NCBI GenBank assembly: GCA_025359135.1
Contig: JANYHJ010000120.1
Span: forward strand, 1-35,757
Source: Gemmatimonadota bacterium
GTDB taxonomy: Bacteria; Gemmatimonadota; Gemmatimonadetes; Gemmatimonadales; Gemmatimonadaceae
Length of the DNA: 35,757 nucleotides
Reading direction: 5' to 3'
Shown here: piece after piece, positions 7,946-19,208 of the stretch
Numbering within the stretch: position 1 is the stretch's first letter
Layout: each line of letters begins with the position of its first letter
Notes under the pieces: model-generated
Told to the model about the DNA's origin: nothing
Seen by the model: only the letters and a program-made list of their open reading frames with translations
Databases searched by the model: none
Made by a program: the position numbers and the translations under genes

Positions 7946-8983
7946 ATGCGCCGCCTTCTCATGCCGGCCGCACTGCTCGCGCTGGGAACCTTCCCGGCAC
8001 GCGCGCAGGACGCCACGACCTTCCGCGCCGGCCCCTCGTTCGTTTCGTACAAGGTCGGCGACGCGACGACGTCGCAGATGGTGCTGCCGATGGTCGTCGC
8101 CATCCCGGTGTCGAGCCGCTTCAGCATCGACATCGCCACCGCGTTCGCGAGCACGCAGTTCAGCCAGGGTGGCGGCACGAGCTCGATCTCGGGGCTCACC
8201 GACACGCAGCTGCGCGCCAACTACGCGCTCAACGGCGACAACCTCGTCCTCACCCTCGGCTTCAACATCCCGACGGGCAAGGCGGCCGTCTCGAGCGACC
8301 AGGTGCTCGCGGCGCAGGCCATCGGCATCGACTTCTTCACCTTCCCCGTGCCCGCGTACGGCACGGGCTTGGCCGGGACCGTGGGCCTCGCCTACGCGGC
8401 ACAGGCCGGTGATTGGGAAGTCGGCGCGGGCGGCAGCTTCCGCAAGGCGACATCGTTCGAACCGGCGAGCGGTTCAACGGTCCAGTACACCCCGGGCGAC
8501 GAGTATCGCCTGCGCTTCGGCGCCGCGCGCGCCGTCGGCGAAGGCCGCCTCTCGCTCGGCGTCATCTTCTCCGCCTTCGGCACGCCCAAGTACGACACGA
8601 CCACGATCAGCACGGGCGCGCGCGCCATCGTGCAGGCGGTCTACTCCCATCCGATCGGCAGCAACGAGATCTTCGTCACGCTCTGGAATCTCTACACCGG
8701 CTCGGGCCGGTTGCTGGCGGGTCCGGCCGAGGCGTCGAACATCACGAACATCGGCGTCGCGTACGGCATCCATCAGGGGAACCTCACCTGGGAGCCGAAC
8801 GTCGAGGGGCGCTTCATCTCGCAGGGCTCTGCCACCGGCAACCTCGTCTTCCCCGGACTGCGCGTGCGCATTCCGGCAGCCAACTGGACCATCTATCCCG
8901 GCGCGTCGGCGGCCTTCGGCAGCGTCGTCGGCCAGTCGGTGTCAGGCGTTCGCGCGACGCTCGGTATCCAGTACGTGCCGTAG
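7946..8983 (+). CDS. Outer-membrane beta-barrel protein, unknown function
   Basis: A 345-residue secreted protein. The signal peptide is MRRLLMPAALLALGTFPARA followed by QD. The mature part alternates hydrophobic and polar residues and ends with a typical terminal strand (RATLGIQYVP), as in outer-membrane barrels. Segments such as LRANYALNGDNLVLTLGF and YRLRFGAARAVGEGRL look like transmembrane strands with short turns. ATG 7946 is preferred because CGGAG lies 5 nt upstream; GTG 7940 is in frame and would overlap the lipoprotein stop (GTGA). It is translationally linked to the CsgG-like lipoprotein, so a shared outer-membrane assembly is plausible. No catalytic motif seen. A hairpin terminator follows at 9005. 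Confidence 0.82.
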   Translation: MRRLLMPAALLALGTFPARAQDATTFRAGPSFVSYKVGDATTSQMVLPMVVAIPVSSRFSIDIATAFASTQFSQGGGTSSISGLTDTQLRANYALNGDNLVLTLGFNIPTGKAAVSSDQVLAAQAIGIDFFTFPVPAYGTGLAGTVGLAYAAQAGDWEVGAGGSFRKATSFEPASGSTVQYTPGDEYRLRFGAARAVGEGRLSLGVIFSAFGTPKYDTTTISTGARAIVQAVYSHPIGSNEIFVTLWNLYTGSGRLLAGPAEASNITNIGVAYGIHQGNLTWEPNVEGRFISQGSATGNLVFPGLRVRIPAANWTIYPGASAAFGSVVGQSVSGVRATLGIQYVP

Positions 8984-9004
8984 CGTCCGCAGTGGATGGT
9001 GATT

Positions 9005-9041
9005 CGGGGCGGCCCTGCGCATGCGCGGGGCCGCCCCGTTT
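9005..9041 (+). terminator. Rho-independent-like hairpin after the barrel gene
   Basis: A perfect 10-bp inverted repeat, CGGGGCGGCC at 9005-9014 and GGCCGCCCCG at 9029-9038, with a GCGCATGCGC palindrome in the loop, followed by only three Ts. It lies 21 bp after the barrel stop and before the yebC promoter. Confidence 0.7.
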
Positions 9042-9054
9042 CATTCCCGCTGCA

Positions 9055-9084
9055 TTGGAGGCCCGGCGCCTCGGCGTGTATCTT
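9055..9084 (+). promoter_or_regulatory. Candidate sigma-70-type promoter of yebC-ruvCA
   Basis: TTGGAG at 9055-9060 and TATCTT at 9079-9084 are 18 bp apart. Transcription would begin about 9091, giving a leader of about 30 nt before the yebC ATG. It lies just after the terminator. Confidence 0.45.
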
Positions 9085-9122
9085 GGGAGACCACGGTCAC
9101 ACGCCCTTCCCCAGAGTCGAGC

Positions 9123-9869
9123 ATGGCTGGTCACAGCAAGTGGAAGCAGATCAAGCACTACAAGGCGGCGACTGACGCCAAGCGCGGCGCCAAGTTCACG
9201 AAGATGATCCGCGAAATCACGGTGGCCGCGAAGTCCGGCGGCGGTGACCCCGACGGCAATCCGCGCCTGCGCACGGCCATCGACATCGCCAAGGCCGCGT
9301 CGATGCCCAAGGAGAACATCGAGCGCGCCGTGAAGAAGGGCACCGGCGAACTCGAGGGCGTGGACTACGTGGAAGTCGTGTACGAGGCGTACGGGCCGGG
9401 CGGCGTGGCGATCATGATCCAGGCGCTCACCGACAATCCGACGCGCACGGTGGCCGAAGTCCGCGCCAAGCTCTCGCGCTTGGGCGGCAACCTCGGCACG
9501 AGCAACTCGGTGTCGTTCATGTTCGATCGCAAGGGCGTGATCACCATCGACGCCGCGGGACGTGACGAGGACAGCGCCATGGAAGCCGCGCTCGAGGGCG
9601 GTGCCGAGGACTTCGCGAAGGACGACGATGTCTTCACGGTGACGACGGCGCCGTCGGACCTGCACGCCGTGCGCGTCGCGCTCGAGGGAAAGAAGCTCGT
9701 GGCGCGCGAGGCGACGTTCGCGTGGATTCCGAAGAACAGCGTACCAGTCGAAGGCGCGGTGGCCGACCAGCTGCTCAAGCTGCTTGAAGCGCTCGAGGAA
9801 CTCGACGACGTGCAGAAGGTGGACGCCAACTTCGACATGGACGTCTCGGCCATGCAGGCCGAGGGCTAG
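9123..9869 (+). CDS. yebC: YebC/PmpR family protein
   Basis: A 248-residue protein, normal length for the family. The N-terminus MAGHSKWKQIKHYKAATDAK is diagnostic, as are the GGxxDPxxNPRLRTAIDIAK stretch and the YEAYGPGGVAIMI segment. The open frame extends 34 codons upstream, but family similarity starts at ATG 9123. YebC proteins were long annotated as transcriptional regulators (PmpR in Pseudomonas); more recent work links them to translation of proline-rich stretches. The protein is cytoplasmic and has three domains. The gene is next to ruvC and ruvA, the conserved yebC-ruvC-ruvA arrangement found in many bacteria. A TTGGAG/TATCTT promoter lies upstream. Confidence 0.97.
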   Translation: MAGHSKWKQIKHYKAATDAKRGAKFTKMIREITVAAKSGGGDPDGNPRLRTAIDIAKAASMPKENIERAVKKGTGELEGVDYVEVVYEAYGPGGVAIMIQALTDNPTRTVAEVRAKLSRLGGNLGTSNSVSFMFDRKGVITIDAAGRDEDSAMEAALEGGAEDFAKDDDVFTVTTAPSDLHAVRVALEGKKLVAREATFAWIPKNSVPVEGAVADQLLKLLEALEELDDVQKVDANFDMDVSAMQAEG

Positions 9870-9887
9870 CGGCACCTGGGCGCACCC

Positions 9888-10415
9888 ATGCGCGTCCTCG
9901 GCATCGATCCCGGTACCGCCGTCACCGGCTACGGCGTGGTGCGGCGCGAAGGCACGGGCATCGCGCTCAGCGAGTGCGGCGTGATCCGCACGAAGGCGCG
10001 CGAGCCGCTCGCGTCGCGGCTCGAGGAGATCTACGAAGGGGTGCGCGAGCTGATCGCACGTCACAAGCCCGACGCGGTGGCCGTCGAGGACGTCTTCTAC
10101 GCCAGGAACGTGCGCACGACGGTCGTGCTCGGCCACGCGCGCGGGGTGATTCTCCTCGCAGCGCAGCAGGCGGGGCTGCCACTGCACGAGATGCCGCCCG
10201 CGGTGATCAAGAAGGCGGTCACCGGCACGGGCAACGCGACCAAGGAGCAGGTGCAGTTCATGGTGGCCAAGCTGCTGCGGCTCAAGAAGGCGCCCGAGCC
10301 GGCGGATGCGAGCGACGGCGTGGCGGCGGCGCTGGCCTGTTGCATGGCACCCGTGCTGCCGTCGGTTGCCGATGCACTGGCGGCGCTCCCGCGCGCACGC
10401 GCGATGCGCACATGA
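9888..10415 (+). CDS. ruvC: Holliday junction endonuclease RuvC
   Basis: A 175-residue RNase H-fold resolvase that cuts Holliday junctions made during recombinational repair, acting with RuvAB. The four acidic catalytic residues are visible: Asp7 in GIDPGT, Glu67 in AVEDVF, and Asp140 and Asp143 in PADASDGVAAALAC. Length matches E. coli RuvC (173). The gene begins 18 bp after yebC without a strong Shine-Dalgarno and overlaps ruvA by four bases (ATGA), so the two are coupled. No anomalies. Confidence 0.97.
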   Translation: MRVLGIDPGTAVTGYGVVRREGTGIALSECGVIRTKAREPLASRLEEIYEGVRELIARHKPDAVAVEDVFYARNVRTTVVLGHARGVILLAAQQAGLPLHEMPPAVIKKAVTGTGNATKEQVQFMVAKLLRLKKAPEPADASDGVAAALACCMAPVLPSVADALAALPRARAMRT

Positions 10416-11014
10416 TCGCGCAGGTGACGGGCCACCTCGTGGCCAAGGACATCGACCGCGTCGAGGTCATGACGCAAGGCGGCGTCGCGTACGACCTCGC
10501 GATTCCGCTGGGGGTGTTCGAGAGCCTGCCGCGCGTGGGTGAGCAGGTGGCGCTGCATACCCACCTCGTGGTCAAGGAAGACGGTTGGCAGCTCTTCGGC
10601 TTCGCGTCGGTGTACGAGCGCCGCACCTTCACGAAGGTGCTCGGTGCCAAGGGCATCGGGCCGTCGCTCGCGCTCGCGCTGCTCTCGGTGCTGGGCGCCG
10701 AACGTCTCGTGACCACGCTGCGTAACAAGGACATCGCGACGCTGCAGAGCGTGAAGGGCGTCGGTCGCAAGAAGGCCGAGCAGCTGGTGCTCGACCTGGC
10801 CGACAAGCTGGACGAGCTCGCGCGCGAGCCGGCCGGTGCGGTTGGTCGTCCGGTTGGTGTGGGCGCCGATGACGCGATTCGCGCGCTGCAGTCGCTCGGC
10901 TACCTGCCGGCCGACGCGGAGAAGGCGGTGCGCGGCGCCCTCGATGGGGGCGCGGCCACCAACACCCCAGATCTCATTCGTGCGGCCTTGGCCCGCATTG
11001 GAGGACGTGGATGA
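10412..11014 (+). CDS. ruvA: Holliday junction branch-migration protein RuvA
   Basis: A 200-residue protein. RuvA tetramers hold the four-way junction and load the RuvB motor. It starts MIAQVTGHLVAKD, a standard RuvA N-terminus (OB fold). Two helix-hairpin-helix motifs follow: VLGAKGIGPSLALALLS and LQSVKGVGRKKAEQLVLDL. After an Ala/Gly/Val-rich flexible linker comes the C-terminal RuvB-binding three-helix domain (DDAIRALQSLGYLPADAEKA). ATG 10412 overlaps the ruvC stop, and the ruvA stop overlaps the aminotransferase start. ruvB is not next; it lies about 3.9 kb downstream. Confidence 0.96.
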   Translation: MIAQVTGHLVAKDIDRVEVMTQGGVAYDLAIPLGVFESLPRVGEQVALHTHLVVKEDGWQLFGFASVYERRTFTKVLGAKGIGPSLALALLSVLGAERLVTTLRNKDIATLQSVKGVGRKKAEQLVLDLADKLDELAREPAGAVGRPVGVGADDAIRALQSLGYLPADAEKAVRGALDGGAATNTPDLIRAALARIGGRG

Positions 11015-12162
11015 TCGCCGAACGTGCCCGCTTCTTCACCGAGTCCGTGATCCGCGAGATGACGCGCGTGGCCGCGCGCTACGGCAGCGTGAACCTCGCG
11101 CAGGGCTTTCCCGACTTCCCGATGCCGGCGGAGCTCAAGGCGGCCGCGTGCGAGGCGATCAACGCGGACGACAACCAGTACGCGATCACGTGGGGGCAGA
11201 AGCCGCTGCGCGACGCGATCGCGGCCAAGTACCGCGACTGGTACGATTTCGAGGTGGATCCCGAACAGCACGTGACGGTCACGTGCGGCGCGACCGAAGC
11301 AATGGCCGCGGTCTGTCTCGCGTTGCTCAATCCGGGCGACGAGGTGATCGTCTTCGCGCCGTTCTACGAGAACTACGGGCCGGACGCGATTCTCTGCGGG
11401 GCCAGCCCCAAGTTCGTGCCGCTCGAACGCCCCGACTGGCGCCTCGATCCCGACCGGCTGCGCAAGGCGTTCACGAAGAACACGAAGGCGATCATCGTCA
11501 ACACGCCGCAGAACCCGAGTGGCAAGGTGCTGAGCAAGGCGGAGATGCAGCTGATCGCCGACCTCTGCATCGAGCACGACGTCTGGGCGATCACCGACGA
11601 GATCTACGAGCACATCCGCTACGAGGGCGAGCACCACCTGCTGGCCGGATTCCCCGGCATGAAGGAGCGCACGGTCACGATCAGCGGGTTGAGCAAGACG
11701 TTCAGCTGCACGGGATGGCGGCTGGGCTACGCGATCGCGCCGGCCGAGCAGAGCGTGGCGATCCGCAAGGTGCACGACTTCCTGACCGTGGGCGCGCCGG
11801 CGCCGCTGCAGGCCGCGGGCGCGGTGGGCATGCGCTTCACCCGGGAGTACTACGCGCACATGAGCAGCGAGTACCAGGAGCGGCGCGACATCCTGCTGCC
11901 GGTGCTCGCGAAGGCCGGGTTCAGCTTCCACGTGCCGCAGGGCGCGTACTACGTGCTCGCGGACTTCAGCAAGCTCAGCAAGGACGACGACACGACGTTT
12001 GCCAAGTGGATGGCCAAGGAGATCGGCGTCGCGACGGTACCGGGCTCGAGCTTCTACCATCCGGGCTCGCCCGACGGCAAGGCGCTCGTGCGATTCGCCT
12101 TCTGCAAGACGCGCGGAACGCTCGAGGCCGCGGCGGCGCGGCTCGCCCGGTTGTCGTCCTGA
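11011..12162 (+). CDS. Class I/II aminotransferase (aspartate/kynurenine type)
   Basis: A 383-residue PLP enzyme of fold type I, cytoplasmic. Visible motifs are LAQGFPDFPMP at the N-terminus, Asn168 in NTPQNPSGKV, Asp196 in TDEIYEHI, the Schiff-base Lys229 in ISGLSKTFSCTGWRLGY, and a C-terminal Arg in VRFAFCKTRGTLE. The LSKTFSCTGWR form resembles the aspartate and glutamine/kynurenine aminotransferase branch; the exact amino donor cannot be read. Start ATG 11011 has GGAGG upstream and overlaps the ruvA stop. The last codons (Leu-Ser-Ser-stop) are built from the start of the dispersed repeat at 12153, so the original C-terminus may have been slightly different. Confidence 0.92.
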   Translation: MIAERARFFTESVIREMTRVAARYGSVNLAQGFPDFPMPAELKAAACEAINADDNQYAITWGQKPLRDAIAAKYRDWYDFEVDPEQHVTVTCGATEAMAAVCLALLNPGDEVIVFAPFYENYGPDAILCGASPKFVPLERPDWRLDPDRLRKAFTKNTKAIIVNTPQNPSGKVLSKAEMQLIADLCIEHDVWAITDEIYEHIRYEGEHHLLAGFPGMKERTVTISGLSKTFSCTGWRLGYAIAPAEQSVAIRKVHDFLTVGAPAPLQAAGAVGMRFTREYYAHMSSEYQERRDILLPVLAKAGFSFHVPQGAYYVLADFSKLSKDDDTTFAKWMAKEIGVATVPGSSFYHPGSPDGKALVRFAFCKTRGTLEAAAARLARLSS

Positions 12163-12256
12163 GCGCAGCGAAGGACCCGCTTTCTTTTCTGCCAGAAACA
12201 CGAAGGACCTGCCGCTCCGCCGGGAGAAGCAGGTCCTTCGCCTTGCTCAGGACGAC
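12153..12256. repeat. Dispersed palindromic repeat acting as bidirectional hairpin
   Basis: The left arm (12153-12180) contains CCTGAGCGCAGCGAAGGAC. The right arm (12229-12256) is its near-perfect reverse complement, and a partial extra copy (12201-12212, CGAAGGACCTGC) pairs with 12229-12240. It fills nearly the whole space between two convergent genes, so it could terminate both. Other copies are at 17087 and 19950. Confidence 0.8.
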
Positions 12257-12260
12257 AGCC

Positions 12261-13583
12261 TTAGTGGCGGCCGAACGTCAGTCCGATCGCGGCTACGCCA
12301 TCGCCACTCGTCTTCGTGTTGACGCCGCCCGCGAGGTCGAGCCGCACGAGGCCGAGGTCCAGGCCCACGCCGCCCGTGAGGAACGTCGCGTCCGGCGTGT
12401 TGGCATAGCCGGCGCGCAGCGGCAGGAACGGAATGATCTTCCACTGCAGGCCGACGCCGTAGCGGCTCTTCGGTGACAGCGAGATCCCGTCGCCGAAGCG
12501 CTGCTGGTAGTCGCCGCTCAACGTGAAGCGCAGCGGCATCTCGTACGCGAACCCGACCGCGAGCGACGGGTTGATGACGAGTGGGTTGAGCGCCTGCGCC
12601 ACCGAGTCCTGCGCCGCAGCGCTGCTCGCGTTGACCTTGGTCCAGACGCCGTCGATCTGCGACTGCACGCCGCTCGAGTAGCGCACGGTCGAGTAGCGCG
12701 TGTACATCTCGCCTGGCGTCCACTTGAAGGTGTTGACCACGTCGCGCACGGCCACGCCGAGCTTGAGGCGACCACCCTGCCACGCCGCACCGAGGTCGAC
12801 GCCCACGCCGCTGCCGGCCATCGGCAGCCCGCCCTTCGAGTTGCCGGTGTCGCTCACGATCTGGCGCATGCGTACGTCCACATCCACCGCGGGCGTCGAA
12901 GTCACCACCGAGCCGCCGTCCACGACGACGCCCAGGGCATGGCCCATGAGGTACTTGGCCGTCAGCCCAAGCGCGAAGTGCTGGTCGCTCGCACTGCCGA
13001 AGCGCACGTTGAGTTCCTTGCCGAAGGCCAGGGCCGCCGTGCCCACGGCCGACACGTCGAGCCGCGCCCCCGCGAGCGTATACGGTCGCGTCGCGTTGGC
13101 GTAGCCATAGTTGCCGAACAACAGCAGCTCGGCCGCGTCACCCGGCAGGTTGCCGCTGGCACGCGCCGCGATCGAGTACGACAGGCCGACATTTCCGATG
13201 TTCATCGAGAGCAGCGTCAGGTCGGCACCGCCGCTGAAGCTCTGGCCGCCCGCGGCACGGATGCTCGCGAGCCAGTTGGAGCGCACGGCATAGGGAATGG
13301 TGTCGTTGGCGTACGGCTTGAGGTCCTTGGCGCCGATCGGGCCGGAGCCACCGTTGAGCCCGGCATTGAGCATGAGCGTGAAGGCGAAGCCGCCCGTGCC
13401 GGGCATGGCGAGACCGGCCGGGTTCCAGCCGATCGCGTCGAAGCCGCGTGCCGAAGCGGTGTAGGCACCGCCCAGCGCCGTGGCGGCCGCGCTGGTGTTG
13501 GCCACCGACTGCGCCGACGCTGTGTGGATGGCGATCCCGGAGAGCGCCGCCACGATGAGGTGCTTGAGACGAAGGCTGGTCAT
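12261..13583 (-). CDS. Outer-membrane barrel protein, PorV/UPF0164-like or DUF5723-like
   Basis: A 440-residue exported protein. The signal peptide MTSLRLKHLIVAALSGIAIHTASAQ is followed by a stretch (ATALGGAYTASARGFDAIGW, then NPAGLA) typical of FadL/PorV/UPF0164-type barrels, in which a conserved 'ALGGA..A..D..a..wNPAgL' lines the N-terminus. The rest alternates like beta strands and ends with an outer-membrane-like strand (GVAAIGLTFGRH). It may be a transport barrel or a surface-anchoring protein; the substrate is unknown. The ATG overlaps the stop of the upstream lipoprotein gene (ATGA), so the two are made together. It converges on the class I aminotransferase, with the repeat hairpin between them. 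Confidence 0.85.
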   Translation of the reverse strand: MTSLRLKHLIVAALSGIAIHTASAQSVANTSAAATALGGAYTASARGFDAIGWNPAGLAMPGTGGFAFTLMLNAGLNGGSGPIGAKDLKPYANDTIPYAVRSNWLASIRAAGGQSFSGGADLTLLSMNIGNVGLSYSIAARASGNLPGDAAELLLFGNYGYANATRPYTLAGARLDVSAVGTAALAFGKELNVRFGSASDQHFALGLTAKYLMGHALGVVVDGGSVVTSTPAVDVDVRMRQIVSDTGNSKGGLPMAGSGVGVDLGAAWQGGRLKLGVAVRDVVNTFKWTPGEMYTRYSTVRYSSGVQSQIDGVWTKVNASSAAAQDSVAQALNPLVINPSLAVGFAYEMPLRFTLSGDYQQRFGDGISLSPKSRYGVGLQWKIIPFLPLRAGYANTPDATFLTGGVGLDLGLVRLDLAGGVNTKTSGDGVAAIGLTFGRH

Positions 13584-14701
13584 GGCACGTTCCCCACGAG
13601 GACGCCGGCGAGAACGCTGGCCTGGATGCCGAGCACATGCGTGGGCCGCACGCCGACGGTATTGCCCGGCGCGGCGCCGGTGACGAGTCCCGAATACTTG
13701 AGTCGCACCCCGGCGTGACCGAGGAAGGTCGAGAATTCAGCCGGCGTGAAGGCGATCGTCGACGTCGACGTGGTGGGCGTCGAATCGTTCACGGCCGGCG
13801 CGATGATCAGGCTCTTGGTCACCGACGTCACGCCGGGCGCGCTCAACGTCACGCTGAAGCCGCCGCTGATCTGGAACGGGTTGCTGATCTTGAGCACCGT
13901 GCCCACCGTCTGCAGGGCGTTGGTGCTGATCTTCGAATTGGTGAGGTCGAACGCGGGCGAGCTGTCGCTGACCGCCTGGTTGATGAGCGTCACCGTGGCC
14001 TTGCTCAGCGCGATGCCCGTACCGACGACCGCGGGCGAAATGCTGAACGACTGCGCGGGTGCGATGGTCGCGGTGGTCGTCGAACCGGGGCACGTCACCG
14101 ACGCCTGATACGCGAAGGTGCCGCCCGGCACCGTGCCGGTGCGGAGCGAGACGCGGAACGTGGTGGTCGCGCCGGCGGCGAGCGTGTTCGTCGCACCGCT
14201 GATCGTCGTGTCGGCCACGGTGAACGCGCCGGCCCCCGACGTCAGCTTGATGCGGATGCTGCCGTTGCTGAGCGCGCCCGCGGGACGGATCGGGTCGAAG
14301 CCGAAGTTGTTGGTCACGGCCACGTCGATCGCGCCGGACTGGATCGTCACCGAGCTCGCGGCTGCGGGCAGCGTGAGTGAACCGCTGATCGGCGCGCCGG
14401 TGTTGTTGAAGGCCGGGATCGGCACGGTGGCCGGAGCGGCGCAGGACGCGCCGCAGACGGCGCCCAAGGTCGTGCTCACCGCACCGGGCGCAGGGACGGT
14501 CACGTTGAACGCGGTACCGGCGGGCGTCACGGTCACGCCGGCGGGCAGGAACTTCACCACGCTGAGGCTCGCGCTCTCAGCAGGGACCTGCCATACGGTC
14601 TGCCACCGTGGGGCCGCGGTCGGATAGTCGCAAGCGGCCATCGTGGCCACTGCGAGTCCGAGACCGAGGCGCACGAGGCGCGGGTGTGCCAACAGCTGCA
14701 C
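13580..14701 (-). CDS. Cell-surface lipoprotein of unknown function, beta-rich
   Basis: A 373-residue protein whose start is decided by a strong ribosome site: AGGAGG at 14708-14713 lies 6 nt before GTG 14701. An earlier in-frame ATG at 14740 is less likely. The signal peptide ends in a lipobox MAAC, giving lipidated Cys24 (ATMAACDYPTAAP). The mature protein is Thr/Ser/Val/Gly-rich with few charged residues, like repeated immunoglobulin-like or beta-sandwich domains. Two short Cys pairs are visible (VCGASCAAP, and a lone Cys in VTCPGS). I cannot assign a family. It is coupled to the outer-membrane barrel downstream, so a lipoprotein-barrel pair at the cell surface is likely. Confidence 0.82.
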   Translation of the reverse strand: MQLLAHPRLVRLGLGLAVATMAACDYPTAAPRWQTVWQVPAESASLSVVKFLPAGVTVTPAGTAFNVTVPAPGAVSTTLGAVCGASCAAPATVPIPAFNNTGAPISGSLTLPAAASSVTIQSGAIDVAVTNNFGFDPIRPAGALSNGSIRIKLTSGAGAFTVADTTISGATNTLAAGATTTFRVSLRTGTVPGGTFAYQASVTCPGSTTTATIAPAQSFSISPAVVGTGIALSKATVTLINQAVSDSSPAFDLTNSKISTNALQTVGTVLKISNPFQISGGFSVTLSAPGVTSVTKSLIIAPAVNDSTPTTSTSTIAFTPAEFSTFLGHAGVRLKYSGLVTGAAPGNTVGVRPTHVLGIQASVLAGVLVGNVP

Positions 14702-14707
14702 GACACT

Positions 14708-14713
14708 CCTCCT
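14708..14713 (-). promoter_or_regulatory. Shine-Dalgarno deciding the GTG start at 14701
   Basis: AGGAGG on the minus strand with a 6-nt spacer to GTG 14701. The alternative ATG at 14740 has no comparable site. Confidence 0.75.
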
Positions 14714-14857
14714 GATATCTGGGAAATCGCAAGGCGTCACGCCCGGGACTGGGAGGACCCCGAACTCGTAACGCTCCTAGTATCGGCACCTTCACTCCCG
14801 GGAGCGGCGGCGTGGATCACCGCCGTGCCCGGAGGCGCGCGCGGCGACGCTTCGGCC

Positions 14858-14880
14858 TATATTCGGCGAGTCACTCGCCG
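14858..14880 (+). promoter_or_regulatory. Candidate -10 box and small hairpin upstream of ruvB
   Basis: TATATT (14858-14863) is directly followed by a perfect 7-bp inverted repeat, CGGCGAG-TCA-CTCGCCG (14864-14880), which would form at the very start of the ruvB leader, about 36 nt before the ATG. No clear -35. Role (operator or mRNA hairpin) unknown. Confidence 0.35.
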
Positions 14881-14915
14881 CACGCCCGTTCCCGGACGAC
14901 TTCCCCGCCGCCGAC

Positions 14916-15944
14916 ATGTCGCGCGCCGAGATCACCACCCCCGAAGAGCTGGTCGAGGAGTCCGTGGTGGAGCTCTCGCTCCGACCGCAGCGGCTGGCCG
15001 AGTTCATCGGGCAGGACCGGGTGAAGGAGAGCCTCCGCATCTATATCGAGGCCGCGCTCGCACGCCGCGAGCCGCTTGATCACGTCCTCTTCTTCGGCCC
15101 GCCGGGCCTGGGCAAGACGACGCTCGCGGAGCTCATCGCGCGCGAGTTGGGAGTGAATATCCGGGCGACGTCCGGTCCGGCGCTGGAGAAGCCGGGCGAC
15201 CTCGTGGGCACGCTCACCAACCTGCGCGAAGGCGACATCCTCTTCATCGACGAGATCCACCGGCTGCGTCCCATCATCGAGGAGTTCCTCTATCCCGCGA
15301 TGGAGGACTTCAAGATCGACATCCGCTTGAGCGAAGGGCCCAAGGCGCAGACGATCACGATGCCCGTCGAGAAGTTCACGTTGATCGGCGCGACGACGCG
15401 GTTGGGCATGCTGACCGCGCCGATGCGCGCGCGCTTCGGCATCGAGCAGCGGCTCAACTACTACCCGAGCGAGGACCTCGCGCAGGTGGTGCGTCGCACT
15501 GCGGAGGTCATCAAGGTGACGATCGACGAAGGCGGCACGCAGGAGCTGGCCAAGCGCGCGCGTGGCACGCCGCGCGTGGCCAACCGGTTGCTGCGCCGCG
15601 TGCGCGACTACGCGCAGGTCAAGGCCGACGGCGTCATCTCGCTCGAGGTCTGCCAGGCCGCGTTGCAACTGCTCGAAGTGGATGCGTTCGGGCTCGACGA
15701 CATGGACGCGCGCGTGTTGCGCACGATCATCGAGAAATTCGAGGGCGGGCCGGTGGGCATCGGGTCGATTGCCGCGGCGGTGGGCGAGGACGCGAGCACG
15801 ATCGAGGAGGTGTACGAGCCGTTTCTTGTGCAGAACGGGTTCCTGCACCGGACGCCACGCGGGCGCATGGCCACGGCGCAGGCGTACCGGCACTTCGGCT
15901 TCACGCCGGTGGAGCGCGACGAGACGCAACCGGGGTTGTTCTAG
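14916..15944 (+). CDS. ruvB: Holliday junction branch-migration ATPase RuvB
   Basis: A 342-residue AAA+ motor that drives branch migration with RuvA. Walker A is [11 protein letters not shown] (Lys67). Walker B is [10 protein letters not shown]. Sensor 1 is [14 protein letters not shown], with arginine finger region [11 protein letters not shown]. The C-terminal winged helix carries the family motif [17 protein letters not shown]. Length is normal. Start is ATG 14916, and the first residues ([16 protein letters not shown]) are a usual RuvB N-terminus. The gene is separated from ruvCA by an aminotransferase and two outer-membrane genes, and heads a long same-strand run beginning with queA 24 bp on. 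Confidence 0.97.
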   Translation: MSRAEITTPEELVEESVVELSLRPQRLAEFIGQDRVKESLRIYIEAALARREPLDHVLFFGPPGLGKTTLAELIARELGVNIRATSGPALEKPGDLVGTLTNLREGDILFIDEIHRLRPIIEEFLYPAMEDFKIDIRLSEGPKAQTITMPVEKFTLIGATTRLGMLTAPMRARFGIEQRLNYYPSEDLAQVVRRTAEVIKVTIDEGGTQELAKRARGTPRVANRLLRRVRDYAQVKADGVISLEVCQAALQLLEVDAFGLDDMDARVLRTIIEKFEGGPVGIGSIAAAVGEDASTIEEVYEPFLVQNGFLHRTPRGRMATAQAYRHFGFTPVERDETQPGLF

Positions 15945-15968
15945 GCGCCGATCGCGCCGCGCGCCGCC

Positions 15969-18644
<2,676 letters not shown>

Positions 18645-18648
<4 letters not shown>

Positions 18649-19208
18649 GCCTGCTCCCCATCCGCGTCCTCGGCGACCCGATCCTGCGCAAGGAGACGGT
18701 GCCGGTCCGCGAGGTGACGCCCGAACTGAGGCAGCTCGCGCTCGACATGTTCGAGACGATGCACGCGGCCAAGGGGATCGGCCTCGCGGCCCCGCAGGTC
18801 GGGCGCAGCGAGCGGATGACCGTCATCGAGATCGAGGGCCATCAACTCGTGCTGCTCAATCCCGAGGTGATCGAGCGCGCGGGCAAGGTCACGTGGGAAG
18901 AGGGCTGCCTGTCGATTCCGGAGGTCTACGCCAAGGTTGATCGCGCCAAGACCGTGACCGTGCGTGCGATGGACCTGGACGGCAAGGAGTTCGAGGTGGC
19001 CGGCGACGAACTGCTCGCGGTCTGCCTGCAGCACGAGATCGACCACCTCGACGGCAAGCTCTTTCTCGACCGGCTGAGCCTGCTCAAGCGCCGCGCCGCG
19101 ATGAAGACGTGGGACGAGGAGAAGGACCAGTACCCGAACTTCATCCGCATCGTGGTGCCCGGCCAGGAATCGGGCGACGACCCGCACGGCGACGACGAGC
19201 GCATCTGA
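18645..19208 (+). CDS. def: Peptide deformylase
   Basis: A 187-residue metalloenzyme that removes the formyl group from new N-termini. The three family motifs are present: GIGLAAPQVG (motif I), EGCLSIP with metal ligand Cys88 (motif II), and QHEIDHLDG with His130, catalytic Glu131 and His134 (motif III). Start is GTG 18645, overlapping the yajC stop (GTGA). The C-terminus has an acidic tail (QESGDDPHGDDERI). It precedes fmt with a TGATG overlap; def-fmt pairing is classical since the two enzymes act at opposite ends of formyl-Met use. Confidence 0.97.
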
